A stretch of 64,000 bases of DNA from Primorskyibacter marinus (GCF_003313245.1 NZ_QJSD01000002.1:310001-374000); one strand, 5' to 3'; positions 1 through 9,577 are shown, numbered from the stretch's first letter. Made by a program: numbers and translations. The notes: generated by a model from the sequence alone, not told the origin.

Positions 1-560
1 TCGCCCTCGGCCAGCGCCCCCGCTGCGATCAGGCAGCCCCGGCCAATCCGCGTTCCGGGCATGCATTGCGCGTTGACGCAGACGGTGACCATGTCCCCGA
101 TCGTCACCGGGTCGTGGATATGACTGGGCGGGAGCGGATCGTTCATTGTTGTGGTCAGTGAGAACAACCAGACAAAATCCCCAATCTGCGTGCCCTTGCC
201 GACATGGGCGTAGCCGTGCAGCCGGGTGAAATCGCCGATCCGGCAGGTGCCTTCGATGTCCGAGAAATTGCCCACCCGCAGGTTCTCGCCAATCTGGCTT
301 TTCTCACGGATGACGATGTGATGCCCGGTTTCCAGCTTCGGCCCGATGGTCGAGCCTTCGTAGAGCACGGAATGTGACCGTATCGTTGCCCCGGCGCCAA
401 GGCGCAGCGGGTCGTTTTCGCCCGGTCCGGGATGCCCGAGGATGCAGAAATCACCAATCGTGCAATCATCGCCAATCTCGGCATTGGCGTAGACACGGAC
501 GCCTGCGCCGAAGCGCACGTTTGCGCCGATGCTGGCCTTGGGATCAATCATTGCATCCAT
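1..560 (-). CDS. Hexapeptide-repeat acyltransferase (3' end outside window)
   Basis: About 186 residues are visible; the C-terminus lies beyond base 1. The protein is a run of left-handed beta-helix hexapeptides such as IGDDCTIGDFCILG, VGNFSDIEGTCRIG and VGKGTQIGDF. This fold is typical of O- or N-acyltransferases that modify nucleotide sugars or lipid carriers. The ATG at 560 is preceded by AAGGA. It is the last visible gene of the minus-strand glycan operon, 96 bases after the GT41-like gene. With the DegT aminotransferase at the head of the operon, N-acetylation of an amino sugar is a reasonable inference. The acceptor and acyl donor cannot be read from the sequence. Confidence 0.8.
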   Translation of the reverse strand, partial: MDAMIDPKASIGANVRFGAGVRVYANAEIGDDCTIGDFCILGHPGPGENDPLRLGAGATIRSHSVLYEGSTIGPKLETGHHIVIREKSQIGENLRVGNFSDIEGTCRIGDFTRLHGYAHVGKGTQIGDFVWLFSLTTTMNDPLPPSHIHDPVTIGDMVTVCVNAQCMPGTRIGRGCLIAAGALAEG

Positions 561-656
561 ATTTTCTTCGTCCTTAGAAGCGTCTTTTGCGTCGGATTGG
601 TCTGGCCACCCATTACCGCAGGGCCGGACCTTTGACAAATCCCGTTTCACTGCATG

Positions 657-2591
657 TCAATTGCGATCCCAGACGTCGAGCAGCAGTTGTTGAAACCGGG
701 TCGAGTAGTTATCGACGTCAAAGAACGGCATCTTGCCGTCGTAATTGCTTAGCCGGTCGCCAATTGCGGTGCGCGTTTCCGCTGAGCGCCCCAAATCGGC
801 GGCGATGCGGATGAAATCATCTTCATCCTTTGCCACCAATTCATTCAGCCCGACAGATCCAACCAGGAACTGGTCAATGGACCGGGACGACACACGTTTC
901 GTCACCACCACGGGTTTGGCCTTGTCCAGCGCCAGTGTCACGGTCGTCGCCCCGCCATGCGGCCAGGTGGTCAGATAGACATCGCAGATCTGCACAAGGT
1001 TGCGGGCCTCTGCCAGCGTCAATTCGTTGGTGATGACGATATCTTCGAGGCTGAAATCTTCTTCGGCCGCCACGCGCCGCAGACGTTCCCAGAAGATGTT
1101 GGAATGCAGGTTGCCGGACCACCCCGAGTTGAACGGAGCCAGCACCAGCTTGCCATTTGGCACCTGCGCCACAGCGCGCATATAGGCGCGCAGGCAGGGC
1201 GCGCGCAGACGGTCGACCGAGCTGCCATTGTAGAACATCACATCATCGTCGCGCAGTCCGATTGTTGCACGGTCCAGCACCGTGCGCGTCTCCTTTCCGA
1301 GACCGAACGGATAGCAGATCGACGTCGGATCCAGGAAAATCGGTGGCTCCATGATGTCGGAATAGGAAATTTCGTCGGATGTGTCGGGACAGCTTGACGT
1401 CAGAAAATGATCGAACGCGCCGACAGAGGTTGGCAACGGGTTCACCGTATTAGAGGAAATCTGGATCGGTGCCACCCGGTGCGAGATCAGCAGATCCGCC
1501 GTTCCAACCCCGAAATGCGTGGAGTTGGCGAGGATGAAAATGTCCAATTCGTCGCTGCGAAGCTTGTCCACGATATGCGCCGTGCCTTGAACATAGCGCA
1601 GCAGACGGCGTCCGGACAGCACTTTGTCAAAAGCTTCGTCAAACGCCTTGTCGGCTTTCACAACGCGGTCGAAATGGTCGATCGTGTAGGCGTAAATCTC
1701 GAACCGATCAGTATCGAAATCACGAAACAGCGCGTAAAGCGACTCGCTGTCCGGGCCTTTCTTCAACGTCCGCGCCAAAAATCCGACACGGATTTTGCGA
1801 GTTGGATCATTGGCACGGGCCGGGGGTTGATAGGGCGGGATTTTGCGAAGTGTGGGATCAAGCCTGCGGATCAGGTCGATCATTTTCTTGCGCTTCTCAA
1901 GAAGTGGCGGCGCATCAATTTCGGCCACATAATATTCGCCCAGATTGATTTTCTGCACAAGATCCAGAAGACTTTTCTGGATTGGCGCGATTTGCGGGTC
2001 TTCAAGCAGCTCGCAAATCCAGTCGATCAGATCCGGGGTGAATTTGCCATATCGGGCCTCGTCCTCTTCGGTCAGCAGAACCGGACGGTTGAGCAGGATG
2101 CCGAGATAAAATCCCAGTTCATAACGCGGCATTTTCGCGATCTGCGCAGGCGAGAGCAACGGCAATTCATGCGGCGAAAGATACATCGTCAGCACTGCGA
2201 TGTCCCGGAATACAGTCACGCCCTCGGCTGTGGTCAGCGATTTCAGACAGGTGTCAATCAACGCTTTGTCGGCTTCGTCACGTTCCAGCACCGGATAGCC
2301 CAGCCAGATCCGGAAATGCGGTTGCGCCATGAAAACCGTTCGGCAGATCGTCTCGCTATCCGGCGCGGCGTTTTGCGGGTGATCCCCCTTGCCCTCGCCC
2401 GTCTTGGCGGGGCTGAGGTAATCGAACAGCATGCGTGCGACATTGCTGCGCGATTTCCGGATGGCAGTGATTTGCGACGCCCCAACGGCATGCGCAACGA
2501 TGCCGAATGTCGACAGGGCGGTCTGATAAAGTTGCAGGTCCTCGATCAGTCGGCTGTTGAGGCAATCAATCAGCTTTGCTCGTATCGGCAT
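657..2591 (-). CDS. GT41 (O-GlcNAc transferase)-like glycosyltransferase
   Basis: A protein of 644 residues from the ATG at 2591, which has GGAG nine bases upstream. A GTG at 2618 would add nine residues. From about residue 265 the protein resembles the catalytic part of GT41/OGT-like bacterial glycosyltransferases: a Rossmann-like RKIRVGFLARTLK start, then LHSNIFWERLRRVA and the donor-site-like TWPHGGATTVTLALDKAKPV. The N-terminal 260 residues are helical but show no clear TPR, unlike classical OGT. It lies 64 bases after the giant glycosyltransferase in the same operon. The donor is probably a nucleotide sugar. Whether the acceptor is a glycan or a protein is unknown. Confidence 0.75.
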   Translation of the reverse strand: MPIRAKLIDCLNSRLIEDLQLYQTALSTFGIVAHAVGASQITAIRKSRSNVARMLFDYLSPAKTGEGKGDHPQNAAPDSETICRTVFMAQPHFRIWLGYPVLERDEADKALIDTCLKSLTTAEGVTVFRDIAVLTMYLSPHELPLLSPAQIAKMPRYELGFYLGILLNRPVLLTEEDEARYGKFTPDLIDWICELLEDPQIAPIQKSLLDLVQKINLGEYYVAEIDAPPLLEKRKKMIDLIRRLDPTLRKIPPYQPPARANDPTRKIRVGFLARTLKKGPDSESLYALFRDFDTDRFEIYAYTIDHFDRVVKADKAFDEAFDKVLSGRRLLRYVQGTAHIVDKLRSDELDIFILANSTHFGVGTADLLISHRVAPIQISSNTVNPLPTSVGAFDHFLTSSCPDTSDEISYSDIMEPPIFLDPTSICYPFGLGKETRTVLDRATIGLRDDDVMFYNGSSVDRLRAPCLRAYMRAVAQVPNGKLVLAPFNSGWSGNLHSNIFWERLRRVAAEEDFSLEDIVITNELTLAEARNLVQICDVYLTTWPHGGATTVTLALDKAKPVVVTKRVSSRSIDQFLVGSVGLNELVAKDEDDFIRIAADLGRSAETRTAIGDRLSNYDGKMPFFDVDNYSTRFQQLLLDVWDRN

Positions 2592-2655
2592 CGGAAGCGT
2601 CTCCGCTGGTAAACACACAGAAAAACAGAGGTATATGGCTCAGCTTTGGCAAGGC

Positions 2656-5600
2656 TTAGCTAAACCGGTGGTTGATGACAGCCTTGTAAAGGATAGGGGG
2701 CAGGGTCGCAGTGCCGCTGGTGGGGTTGATAAGCGCTGCGCATGGAATCCATTGCAGATCCAGCCCGAACAGGGTGGCGATGTTGTGCCAACTGTTATGG
2801 TCCTGCGAGTCGTCAAGATTGCTGATCAGGTAAATTCGCGTTCCCAGCCGCGCCAGCATCAGGGCCAGCCCGGCCAGTTCGGCTTCACCGATGACAAGGG
2901 TGCGCGCATCCCCGATCAATTGCGCGGTGTCGGCAATGCTGCGATGGGCAAGGGATTCGGTGTCGAACCCGGACGCCCCGAAAAGTGTGCTCACGTCGTG
3001 CCAGTTGGTGATCCAGTTCGGTGCCCCACTTTTGCTGAGAACAAGATCAGACGGGCGCTTGGATTGCGGCCTGTTTATATAGGTCGCTTGCAGGACGTCG
3101 CGGGCGGCTTGCAGTGCATCCATGTTCAGGAAGCTGTCGGTTTCTTCCCCCTTGCCCTTGTCAGGCGCGTTTACATAGGCAACAGGCGGGGTGACGATGG
3201 TCAGACGCGTGACGTTGGTGACATGCCCACGCCGAAGGATCGTGATACGGTTATCGCACAACCTGCGAAGCACCTCGATGCAACGCGAATCCATGGTCTC
3301 ATCAACCAAAAGGCGGGCGCGCGGGGGCAGGCCGGTCTCAAGCAGGGCCATCAAGGGCCCGATCACATCAATCGCCCAGTTGCCCTGCGGCTCATTTGTC
3401 GTACGCAAAAGCACGCCATGGGCAATCGTCTCGGTCCCGACATCCGCATAAGACCACCGCACGCAGTCGCCTTGAGCTTCCACGCCAGTCAGATCTTCGG
3501 GCCACGGGGTCTTTTGGCTTTGGTTGGGGGCCTGGGGTAGCAGGACCTCGTTGGTTTCAAGATCGATCATGCCAGGATAACCGCCGACAACGGCCACTTT
3601 GCTCATTTCATGGACATGGATGGGCTGGCTTTGGTTGCGAGTCGTGTGGGTCGCAAAATGTGCCCAGCCCAAAGACCGGGGCTTGTCGAAAAACGCAGGC
3701 TGCGGTGCCGTGGAAATCTCTGATGGATAGATTCGGGACGGTGCGGGCGTGTATGTTCTCCAGCGGGTCAGCAGGGTATTGGCAAAGTGGTTCGTTGCGC
3801 CTTTCGCAAATGGAAATCGCGTGTGTGCGCCGGTGATCGCGTCGGCCATCGCACTGTCGCCTTCGCTGATCGCGCGGGACAGTTGCAACTCTACCGCGTC
3901 GCGCAGCGGATGGGTGTCTGGCAGGCATAACCGGTGCTGAAAACCATCGCGGGCGAAGGATTCCATTGTCGAGCGACCTTCAGTCTCCCATTGGGCGCGA
4001 GTCTTGATGGCAGAGGCGACAAAGTCGTCGCGCGGCTTGTCGCCGCCACGGCCGGCCAGATAGTAGGTGAGCGGGTGCAATGGTTCCTGCCACAAATGCG
4101 GATATTGCTGAAGTACAAACTCGGTATCGAAAAGCGGATGCGGATTGATATGCTCGCCCATGGTCTTCCATTCGTGGAAGAAGATGTTCAGCGCCGCGGA
4201 CGAATTGATACGGAACCCGTGTTGCCGCGACAGGAAGTCATTGGACACCATTGCATGAAAATCCAAACCCTCGGGCATGCCATGACGGTAGTAGTGCAAC
4301 AACGCCTTGGCGTTGGCGGGAGGGCGCGCGATATGCCGATAAAAAATGGGATCAAAGGCGGTATGCGTCTTTTGGGCAGCGTCGGGCGAATAAAGATAAT
4401 ATAGCAGGTCGGGCACCTGCGTCAGCGTCTGGCCGCAATTGTGGGAAAACAAGGCCCGATCAATCAGCGTGCAATAAATGCGGCTGCCTCGAATCTCGGC
4501 ATAGCCATATTCAAGATAGTGACGCAGCGGATCAACCGCGGCATCGCGCACATCCGGCGAGCTTTCGAAATAGCGCGCCCCGTCAAAAAGAGGATGTGTA
4601 TGTGCAGGGTCCGCGTGATTGCGCTCTGCATACCATGTCAGAAGGTCGGTGCCTTCGGGGGGGAGGCCGCTGTCGGCAAGCCAGTCTGTGTCCAGAAGTG
4701 GGTGAGGCTGCAATCCGCGCAACTGTCCGACCCGTAGGTAATGCAGCAACGGCACGTTCCAGTAACTATCGTCTTCCAGAACGAACAAACGATAGAAATC
4801 GTCGTCAAAATACACCGAGAGATTGTCACCGGGGACGCACGCCTCTTCGGTGATTGTGGTCAGAGTTGCCTTGATGTCCTGTTTGTGGAACTTGGGCGAA
4901 CAACTGCGCTTGACCAGATTTACAAGCCAGTCCACTTCCGCTTGTTGCAGCTTGTGGTCCGGTTCGGATGGGATGTCAGGGCTGTGATGGTCGGCTTTGA
5001 CCGCATTGGCCAAGGCCGTCCTGAACACATCGTAGCCAAACTCTTTGGCGAAGTGCTCTTTCGCCTGGACCCGAAGCGTTTTCAGCCGCGTTTCGTCCAG
5101 ATTGGCAACAAGCTGCCCCAACTCATCGGGCGTATCCCAGATCATGACGCCGGGCGGGCAATAGACCAGTTCACTGAAAGCTTCGAAGGGCTGGTTATGC
5201 GCCGCGACGGCGATACCGTGGGACAGGGCCTCGATCAGGGACATGCCGCCGCCAATCGGAAAGGTGCAGACAAACAGGTCGGCCGCGTATTTTTTCAGGA
5301 AAGTGGCCAGAGAAGGATAGAATGCGATGTGCAGGAAGCGATCTTCGTCGATTGTGTGGCGGCGCAGTTCCTCGCGGATCGCAATCAGATCGGCGGGGTA
5401 AAGATCGCCGATATGGACATGTACCGCATCGTCGCGCAACAGCAACTGGCTGACGATTTCCTTGTACTTCACCGGATAGCTGAACGGCGGGAAAAACTTT
5501 ATCCGGTTGCCGATCGAGACGGAGATGAACCCGGCATCATCAAGCGCGGTTTCCTGAGCTGCCGTCAGCGCGGGCACGTCGTCGGTAAATTTCGCGGGAG

Positions 5601-6369
5601 ACAGCGGAATGTAGTGTTTTCCCCGGGATCCCGGCACCGCGAAATCATCCACCATCGAACGTTTATGCGCGAGGTAGATGCAGCCGGCTTGAGCAAGCCC
5701 CAAAGTCGGCCGAATGTCCGCATGGTGGTAGAAAAACACATCCGGACAGGTGCGGCGCTGCATGCGCTTGAGCAGCGTTTTTTTGGGGTCTTTGCGGCCC
5801 CGGTTGATCGCGGCGACGGCTGTTACGGCTGCCACGTCGTGCGGATGGTTGAACAGGTGAATTTCTGACGGACGATTTTCCCTGGCGACCCAAAGCACAT
5901 CGCCGATGGCCTCTGGCAGGGTTTTCGTCGGGTCCAGAAGGATCACCTCGACGTTGCTGTCCGTCAGGCCGGGATATTTCCAGTTGACTGTATTCAGGTC
6001 AGTTTCGCCGCCATCAAACTGGGTCACCAGAATGATCACACGGCGGCCCCTGTTGGCGCGCACGAAATTGGACACAAGTGCGGTGTGCCCGCCGGTCGGG
6101 TAAAGTTGCGTCGCAAGCAACATCACTGTTTTGTTGTCTGTGCGCTGCTCTGGCAGGATGTAGGCGTCACGTTTGGACAGGCGGCGACACAGCTGATCGC
6201 CGAAACTTGCCAGCCGGTTGACCTGATCGCCCTCGACGTATTCAGGATCGGGCGTCATCGTCCGCATCGCGCGGGCGATACATCGCGCGGCTGCGTCGTC
6301 ATGGCCGTAACGTTCGTATAGCGCGGCCAGGTAAAGCAGGTCGCGCTGTTGTTTCAAATTCGGTGCCAT
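2656..6369 (-). CDS. Giant fused glycosyltransferase: GT-B domain, HPLFD/HYL repeats, GT61-like domain
   Basis: A protein of 1237 residues, much longer than a single glycosyltransferase. Residues 80-455 look like a GT-B (GT4-type) enzyme: YPTGGHTALV near the start and PIGGGMSLIEALSHG in the donor-binding region. Residues 520-785 carry about five degenerate repeats built on HPLFD and PLxHYLxxG. Residues 915-1237 resemble GT61/DUF563 capsule glycosyltransferases, with IGPLMALLETGLPPRAR and the late LIGDARTLVIGEAELAGL segment. Start ATG at 6369; the Shine-Dalgarno is weak. It sits 17 bases after the sulfotransferase gene. It probably adds two different sugars to a surface polysaccharide. The repeat function is not known to me. 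Confidence 0.8.
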   Translation of the reverse strand: MAPNLKQQRDLLYLAALYERYGHDDAAARCIARAMRTMTPDPEYVEGDQVNRLASFGDQLCRRLSKRDAYILPEQRTDNKTVMLLATQLYPTGGHTALVSNFVRANRGRRVIILVTQFDGGETDLNTVNWKYPGLTDSNVEVILLDPTKTLPEAIGDVLWVARENRPSEIHLFNHPHDVAAVTAVAAINRGRKDPKKTLLKRMQRRTCPDVFFYHHADIRPTLGLAQAGCIYLAHKRSMVDDFAVPGSRGKHYIPLSPAKFTDDVPALTAAQETALDDAGFISVSIGNRIKFFPPFSYPVKYKEIVSQLLLRDDAVHVHIGDLYPADLIAIREELRRHTIDEDRFLHIAFYPSLATFLKKYAADLFVCTFPIGGGMSLIEALSHGIAVAAHNQPFEAFSELVYCPPGVMIWDTPDELGQLVANLDETRLKTLRVQAKEHFAKEFGYDVFRTALANAVKADHHSPDIPSEPDHKLQQAEVDWLVNLVKRSCSPKFHKQDIKATLTTITEEACVPGDNLSVYFDDDFYRLFVLEDDSYWNVPLLHYLRVGQLRGLQPHPLLDTDWLADSGLPPEGTDLLTWYAERNHADPAHTHPLFDGARYFESSPDVRDAAVDPLRHYLEYGYAEIRGSRIYCTLIDRALFSHNCGQTLTQVPDLLYYLYSPDAAQKTHTAFDPIFYRHIARPPANAKALLHYYRHGMPEGLDFHAMVSNDFLSRQHGFRINSSAALNIFFHEWKTMGEHINPHPLFDTEFVLQQYPHLWQEPLHPLTYYLAGRGGDKPRDDFVASAIKTRAQWETEGRSTMESFARDGFQHRLCLPDTHPLRDAVELQLSRAISEGDSAMADAITGAHTRFPFAKGATNHFANTLLTRWRTYTPAPSRIYPSEISTAPQPAFFDKPRSLGWAHFATHTTRNQSQPIHVHEMSKVAVVGGYPGMIDLETNEVLLPQAPNQSQKTPWPEDLTGVEAQGDCVRWSYADVGTETIAHGVLLRTTNEPQGNWAIDVIGPLMALLETGLPPRARLLVDETMDSRCIEVLRRLCDNRITILRRGHVTNVTRLTIVTPPVAYVNAPDKGKGEETDSFLNMDALQAARDVLQATYINRPQSKRPSDLVLSKSGAPNWITNWHDVSTLFGASGFDTESLAHRSIADTAQLIGDARTLVIGEAELAGLALMLARLGTRIYLISNLDDSQDHNSWHNIATLFGLDLQWIPCAALINPTSGTATLPPILYKAVINHRFS

Positions 6370-6386
6370 TGGGGGCCGGTCCGTCG

Positions 6387-7211
6387 TCAGCTTTTGCTCA
6401 GCACATGTTCCATGTCGGCGAAGTCCGCCGCATAGATCTGCCGTACCAGTTGTTCAGTTTGGGGCGTGACAAATTTCTCGAAACCCGGAAATTCCTTGTG
6501 GTCGATGCAGGCGAACTTGTGGTCGGCATAGTTTTCGCCGTCAAACGCGTCGCCGTCATAGCTGGCGTGATGCAGCGCGCTGATATGGGTAAGGTTATGC
6601 GCCACGCGGGCCTTTAGTTCTGCATCTTCATCTGTCGACGTGTCGACATTTCCGGCATCACCAAGACGCTGATCCAAGTGGTCGATCAACTCGCCTTCCA
6701 TTGCGTCCAGCAGGATGTAGTCGATGCGTTCACGTCCGACGACATCCTCGACGGGGTGGTGTTGCTGGCGGAAATGGATGTCGCAGTTGCGAATATCCAG
6801 TTGGCTGAGAAAGTTCAGGAACGTGTTGTAGGAAAACCCTTCCGACGCGTCGATGCCCATCTTCTGTTCCACCTGCACCCGAGTGTCATCGAAGCGCAGC
6901 GCATGACGATAAGAGCTGACAGACCGCCGGAACGGATCGCGCATCACCTTGACGTATTTATACTCTAGGTAGTTGGCAGCGGCGTCGGCGAGCCACGCTT
7001 TGTATGTTTGCGATTTGACCAATACGTCGCCGCGAAACCTGTGCGACCACTCGCTGTAGAAGTTCGCAGCGTAAAGCAGGCCAATGTCGCGCAAATACCA
7101 CGTCAGAACGATGTTGCTGGCAACCTTCGGTGTCCAGATGATGGCATAGCGCTTGGTGCCATTGATCATCGGCAACGGGGGATGCAGGAACAGGTTGCGG
7201 TTCTGTGACAT
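6387..7211 (-). CDS. Sulfotransferase family 2 protein
   Basis: A protein of 274 residues from the ATG at 7211, behind a distant GAGGA. Reading frame continues upstream but the extra sequence is low-complexity and out of family. PAPS-dependent sulfotransferase signatures are visible: the 5'-phosphosulfate loop in YAIIWTPKVASNIVLTWYL near the N-terminus and the 3'-phosphate motif YVKVMRDPFRRSVSSYRHAL about 80 residues later. It would move sulfate from PAPS to a sugar hydroxyl. Its place between an SDR and a large glycosyltransferase suggests the acceptor is the glycan made by this operon. The substrate is inferred from context only. Confidence 0.8.
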   Translation of the reverse strand: MSQNRNLFLHPPLPMINGTKRYAIIWTPKVASNIVLTWYLRDIGLLYAANFYSEWSHRFRGDVLVKSQTYKAWLADAAANYLEYKYVKVMRDPFRRSVSSYRHALRFDDTRVQVEQKMGIDASEGFSYNTFLNFLSQLDIRNCDIHFRQQHHPVEDVVGRERIDYILLDAMEGELIDHLDQRLGDAGNVDTSTDEDAELKARVAHNLTHISALHHASYDGDAFDGENYADHKFACIDHKEFPGFEKFVTPQTEQLVRQIYAADFADMEHVLSKS

Positions 7212-7266
7212 TGGCGGAATGTTTCCTCGTATTTTCTCGTGCCAACTGCGGCCTGCTACGCAGCGC

Positions 7267-8247
7267 TTACCAGTAGTGGCTCTTGTTTTCGCGGTAATAA
7301 TCAAAGGTACGGCTGAGCCCATCCAGCAACGTTGTCTGCGGTGCCCAGCCGGAGATCCGCTTGATCTTTTCAAGGCTGGGGTAGAAGTCGCCGGGTTCCT
7401 GGATCTTGCGCTCTTTCGAGAATTCGGCAGGCTCCCAGCGGCCAGTCCCACCGGCTTCGACGATCGTGTCGGCAAGCTGGCCAAAGCTGAACGGCCTGTC
7501 GCCGCCAAGGTTGAACGCCTCGCCATATGCGGCTTCGGTCTGGGCGCATTGCATGATCGCGTCCACGCAATCGCCGACATAGAGAAAGTCGCGCAGGATC
7601 GAGGGGCCGAAAATCTTGACGGTATCGCCGTCGATGATCTGGCGCACGAACCAGTTCACAACGCCGTAGCGCGGATGTTTCATCTGCGCCCGTTCGCCGT
7701 ACAGGTTCGAGATCCGCAGCATGATCGACTTTACGCCGTAATTGTCATTGTAGATCGAGGCGAGCTTTTCTGCCGTCAGGTTGGTCAGCTCATAGACGCC
7801 CTTGGGATTGGTCGGCGCATCTTCGGTCACGGGCAGGTTGGTGACCGATCCGTATTGCCCGCGCGTGCCGGTATAGACGAACCGGGCTTCGGGGTTGAAC
7901 TTGCGCACGGCCTCCAGCACCACGGTGGTGCCGACGACGTTGAAATCAATGTCGATAAACGGGTTGGTCTGGCTCAGAATATGATCAACCTGGCCAGCCA
8001 GGTGAAAGACGAAATCCTGCCCTTGCACCAACTGGTTCATCGCCTCTGCATTGGTGACAGACGTCTTGTGGATTTCGACCTTGTCCTCGATGCCCTTGAG
8101 ATTGAACAGGTTGGCACCATAGTCGGGCAGCATGTTATCGACTGCCGTGACCTGCACGCCTGCATTGACCAGCCCGTGCACAAGATTGCTTCCCGTGAAG
8201 CCAAGTCCGCCCGTGACGAGCGCTTTTTTGCCGTCCCAGTTACTCAT
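7267..8247 (-). CDS. NAD-dependent epimerase/dehydratase (extended SDR)
   Basis: A protein of 326 residues with the N-terminal NAD-binding glycine motif VTGGLGFTGSNLVHGL at residues 11-26, an FVYTGTRGQYG segment at 123-133 and a typical extended-SDR C-terminus with VFG-like ILRDFLYVGDC. The usual catalytic YxxxK is Y152-ELT-N156, so the lysine position is asparagine. I recall related sugar SDRs with the same YExTN motif, so this may be a subfamily trait. The ATG at 8247 overlaps the TGA of the upstream aminotransferase by four bases (ATGA), indicating translational coupling. Probable role: epimerisation or dehydration of the nucleotide sugar used by the operon. Confidence 0.85.
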   Translation of the reverse strand: MSNWDGKKALVTGGLGFTGSNLVHGLVNAGVQVTAVDNMLPDYGANLFNLKGIEDKVEIHKTSVTNAEAMNQLVQGQDFVFHLAGQVDHILSQTNPFIDIDFNVVGTTVVLEAVRKFNPEARFVYTGTRGQYGSVTNLPVTEDAPTNPKGVYELTNLTAEKLASIYNDNYGVKSIMLRISNLYGERAQMKHPRYGVVNWFVRQIIDGDTVKIFGPSILRDFLYVGDCVDAIMQCAQTEAAYGEAFNLGGDRPFSFGQLADTIVEAGGTGRWEPAEFSKERKIQEPGDFYPSLEKIKRISGWAPQTTLLDGLSRTFDYYRENKSHYW

Positions 8248-9347
8248 GAGCTTGCAACGACCTCGTTCACCATATCGGCCACATATTTGATGTCATCATC
8301 GTCTAGCGAGAAGTGCAGGGGCAGCGACAGGACCTGATTGGCGGCGCGCTCGGTCTCGGGCAGGTCGCCTTCCTTAAGGCCGAGGAATTCAAAGCTTTCT
8401 TGCATGTGAACCGGCAGCGGGTAATGCACCAGCGTGCCGACGCCGCGTTCTGCCATCTGTTCCTTCAACCAATCGCGGCGCTCGGAGCGGACCACAAACA
8501 GGTGGTAGACGTGGCTGCAATTGTCACGCGTGACGGGCAGGGCCAAACCGTTGATATTGGCCTTGTAGCTGGCACCGATGCGCTGACGATATTCCGTCAT
8601 GTCATCCAGACGCTTGACCTTTTCGCGCAGGATCGCGGCCTGGATCTCGTCCATCCGGCTGTTGCGGCCCATCATCACCGAATAATAGGTGGCACGCTGT
8701 CCATAGTTGCGGGTCTTGATGCACTTGTCCGCCAGATCGCTATCGTCCGTGGTGATCACGCCCGCATCGCCATAAGCGCCAAGGTTCTTGGTTGGATACA
8801 GGCTGAATACCGCGACATCGCCATGCGTTCCGACTTTGCGCCCATCGAACAGAGCACCATGGGCCTGGCTGCAATCCTCGACCAGCGCCAGCCCGTGCTT
8901 GGTGCAGATCGCCTTCATCGCGGTCAGGTCAACCGGATGGCCATACAGATGCACGGGCATGATCGCGCGCGTGCGGGGCGTCACCAGGCTTTCGACATGT
9001 GCAGGATCGATGAGGTACGTCTCGGGATCGATATCGGCGAAGACCGGTGTGGCACCTGACTGACACACGCCGACCGCCGATGCGATGGCCGTATGCGCGA
9101 CGGTGATGACCTCATCCCCCTGACCGATTCCAAGCGCATTCAGGGCAATCTCTATCGCGTCCGTACCGTTGGCCACGCCGATGGCGTGTTTGTTGCCGTT
9201 GAATTTGGCAAATTCTTGCTCAAACCCTTCCAGCTCTGGGCCCAGGATATACCAGCCCGACTCCAGAACCCGTTTTACGGCGTCCTCTATGCTTTGGCCA
9301 AAATACGCATGTTGGCCCTTCAGCTCATTAAACTTGATGTTTTTCAA
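8244..9347 (-). CDS. DegT/DnrJ/EryC1/StrS-family PLP aminotransferase
   Basis: First gene of the glycan operon. It transfers an amino group to a keto nucleotide sugar. Family signatures: IKFNELKGQHAYFG at the start, ANGTDAIEIAL, PVHLYGHPVD, EDCSQAHGA, the PLP lysine in FSLYPTKNLGAYGDAG, and the C-terminal PLPVHMQ. I chose the TTG at 9347 because it has GAGG five bases upstream and gives the usual N-terminus and length (367 residues). An ATG at 9413 would add 22 residues unlike the family and has poor ribosome-binding context. The end overlaps the SDR start by four bases. Confidence 0.85.
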   Translation of the reverse strand: MKNIKFNELKGQHAYFGQSIEDAVKRVLESGWYILGPELEGFEQEFAKFNGNKHAIGVANGTDAIEIALNALGIGQGDEVITVAHTAIASAVGVCQSGATPVFADIDPETYLIDPAHVESLVTPRTRAIMPVHLYGHPVDLTAMKAICTKHGLALVEDCSQAHGALFDGRKVGTHGDVAVFSLYPTKNLGAYGDAGVITTDDSDLADKCIKTRNYGQRATYYSVMMGRNSRMDEIQAAILREKVKRLDDMTEYRQRIGASYKANINGLALPVTRDNCSHVYHLFVVRSERRDWLKEQMAERGVGTLVHYPLPVHMQESFEFLGLKEGDLPETERAANQVLSLPLHFSLDDDDIKYVADMVNEVVASS

Positions 9348-9537
9348 GGCGGCCTCGCAGCGTAGATAGTTGATTACGTCCCAGTGTGGTCGCGTTATCG
9401 CAGGTTGAGCCATCTTTGCAACGCGATATTCTGCTGTCTGAGAGCGCCCGCAAAAGAGCATCAAGGACTTTGCACCACAACCATAGGCACAGTGCTGGCC
9501 GAGAGCCGTGGCCAAGAGGGCGGCAAGTCGGAAGGTA

Positions 9538-9551
9538 AGTAATTCATTACT
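9538..9551. promoter_or_regulatory. Palindrome AGTAAT-TC-ATTACT
   Basis: A perfect 6-bp dyad with a 2-bp spacer between two divergent transcription units. Its size fits a dimeric regulator half-site pair. No regulator can be assigned. Confidence 0.3.
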
Positions 9552-9577
9552 GTGATCGGTTGCCTATGTGGTGTAGC

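Noticed and set aside
1407-2612. Long open frame on the plus strand opposite the GT41-like gene
   Set aside because: A mirror of the real gene caused by GC-rich codons; its product has no recognisable domain.
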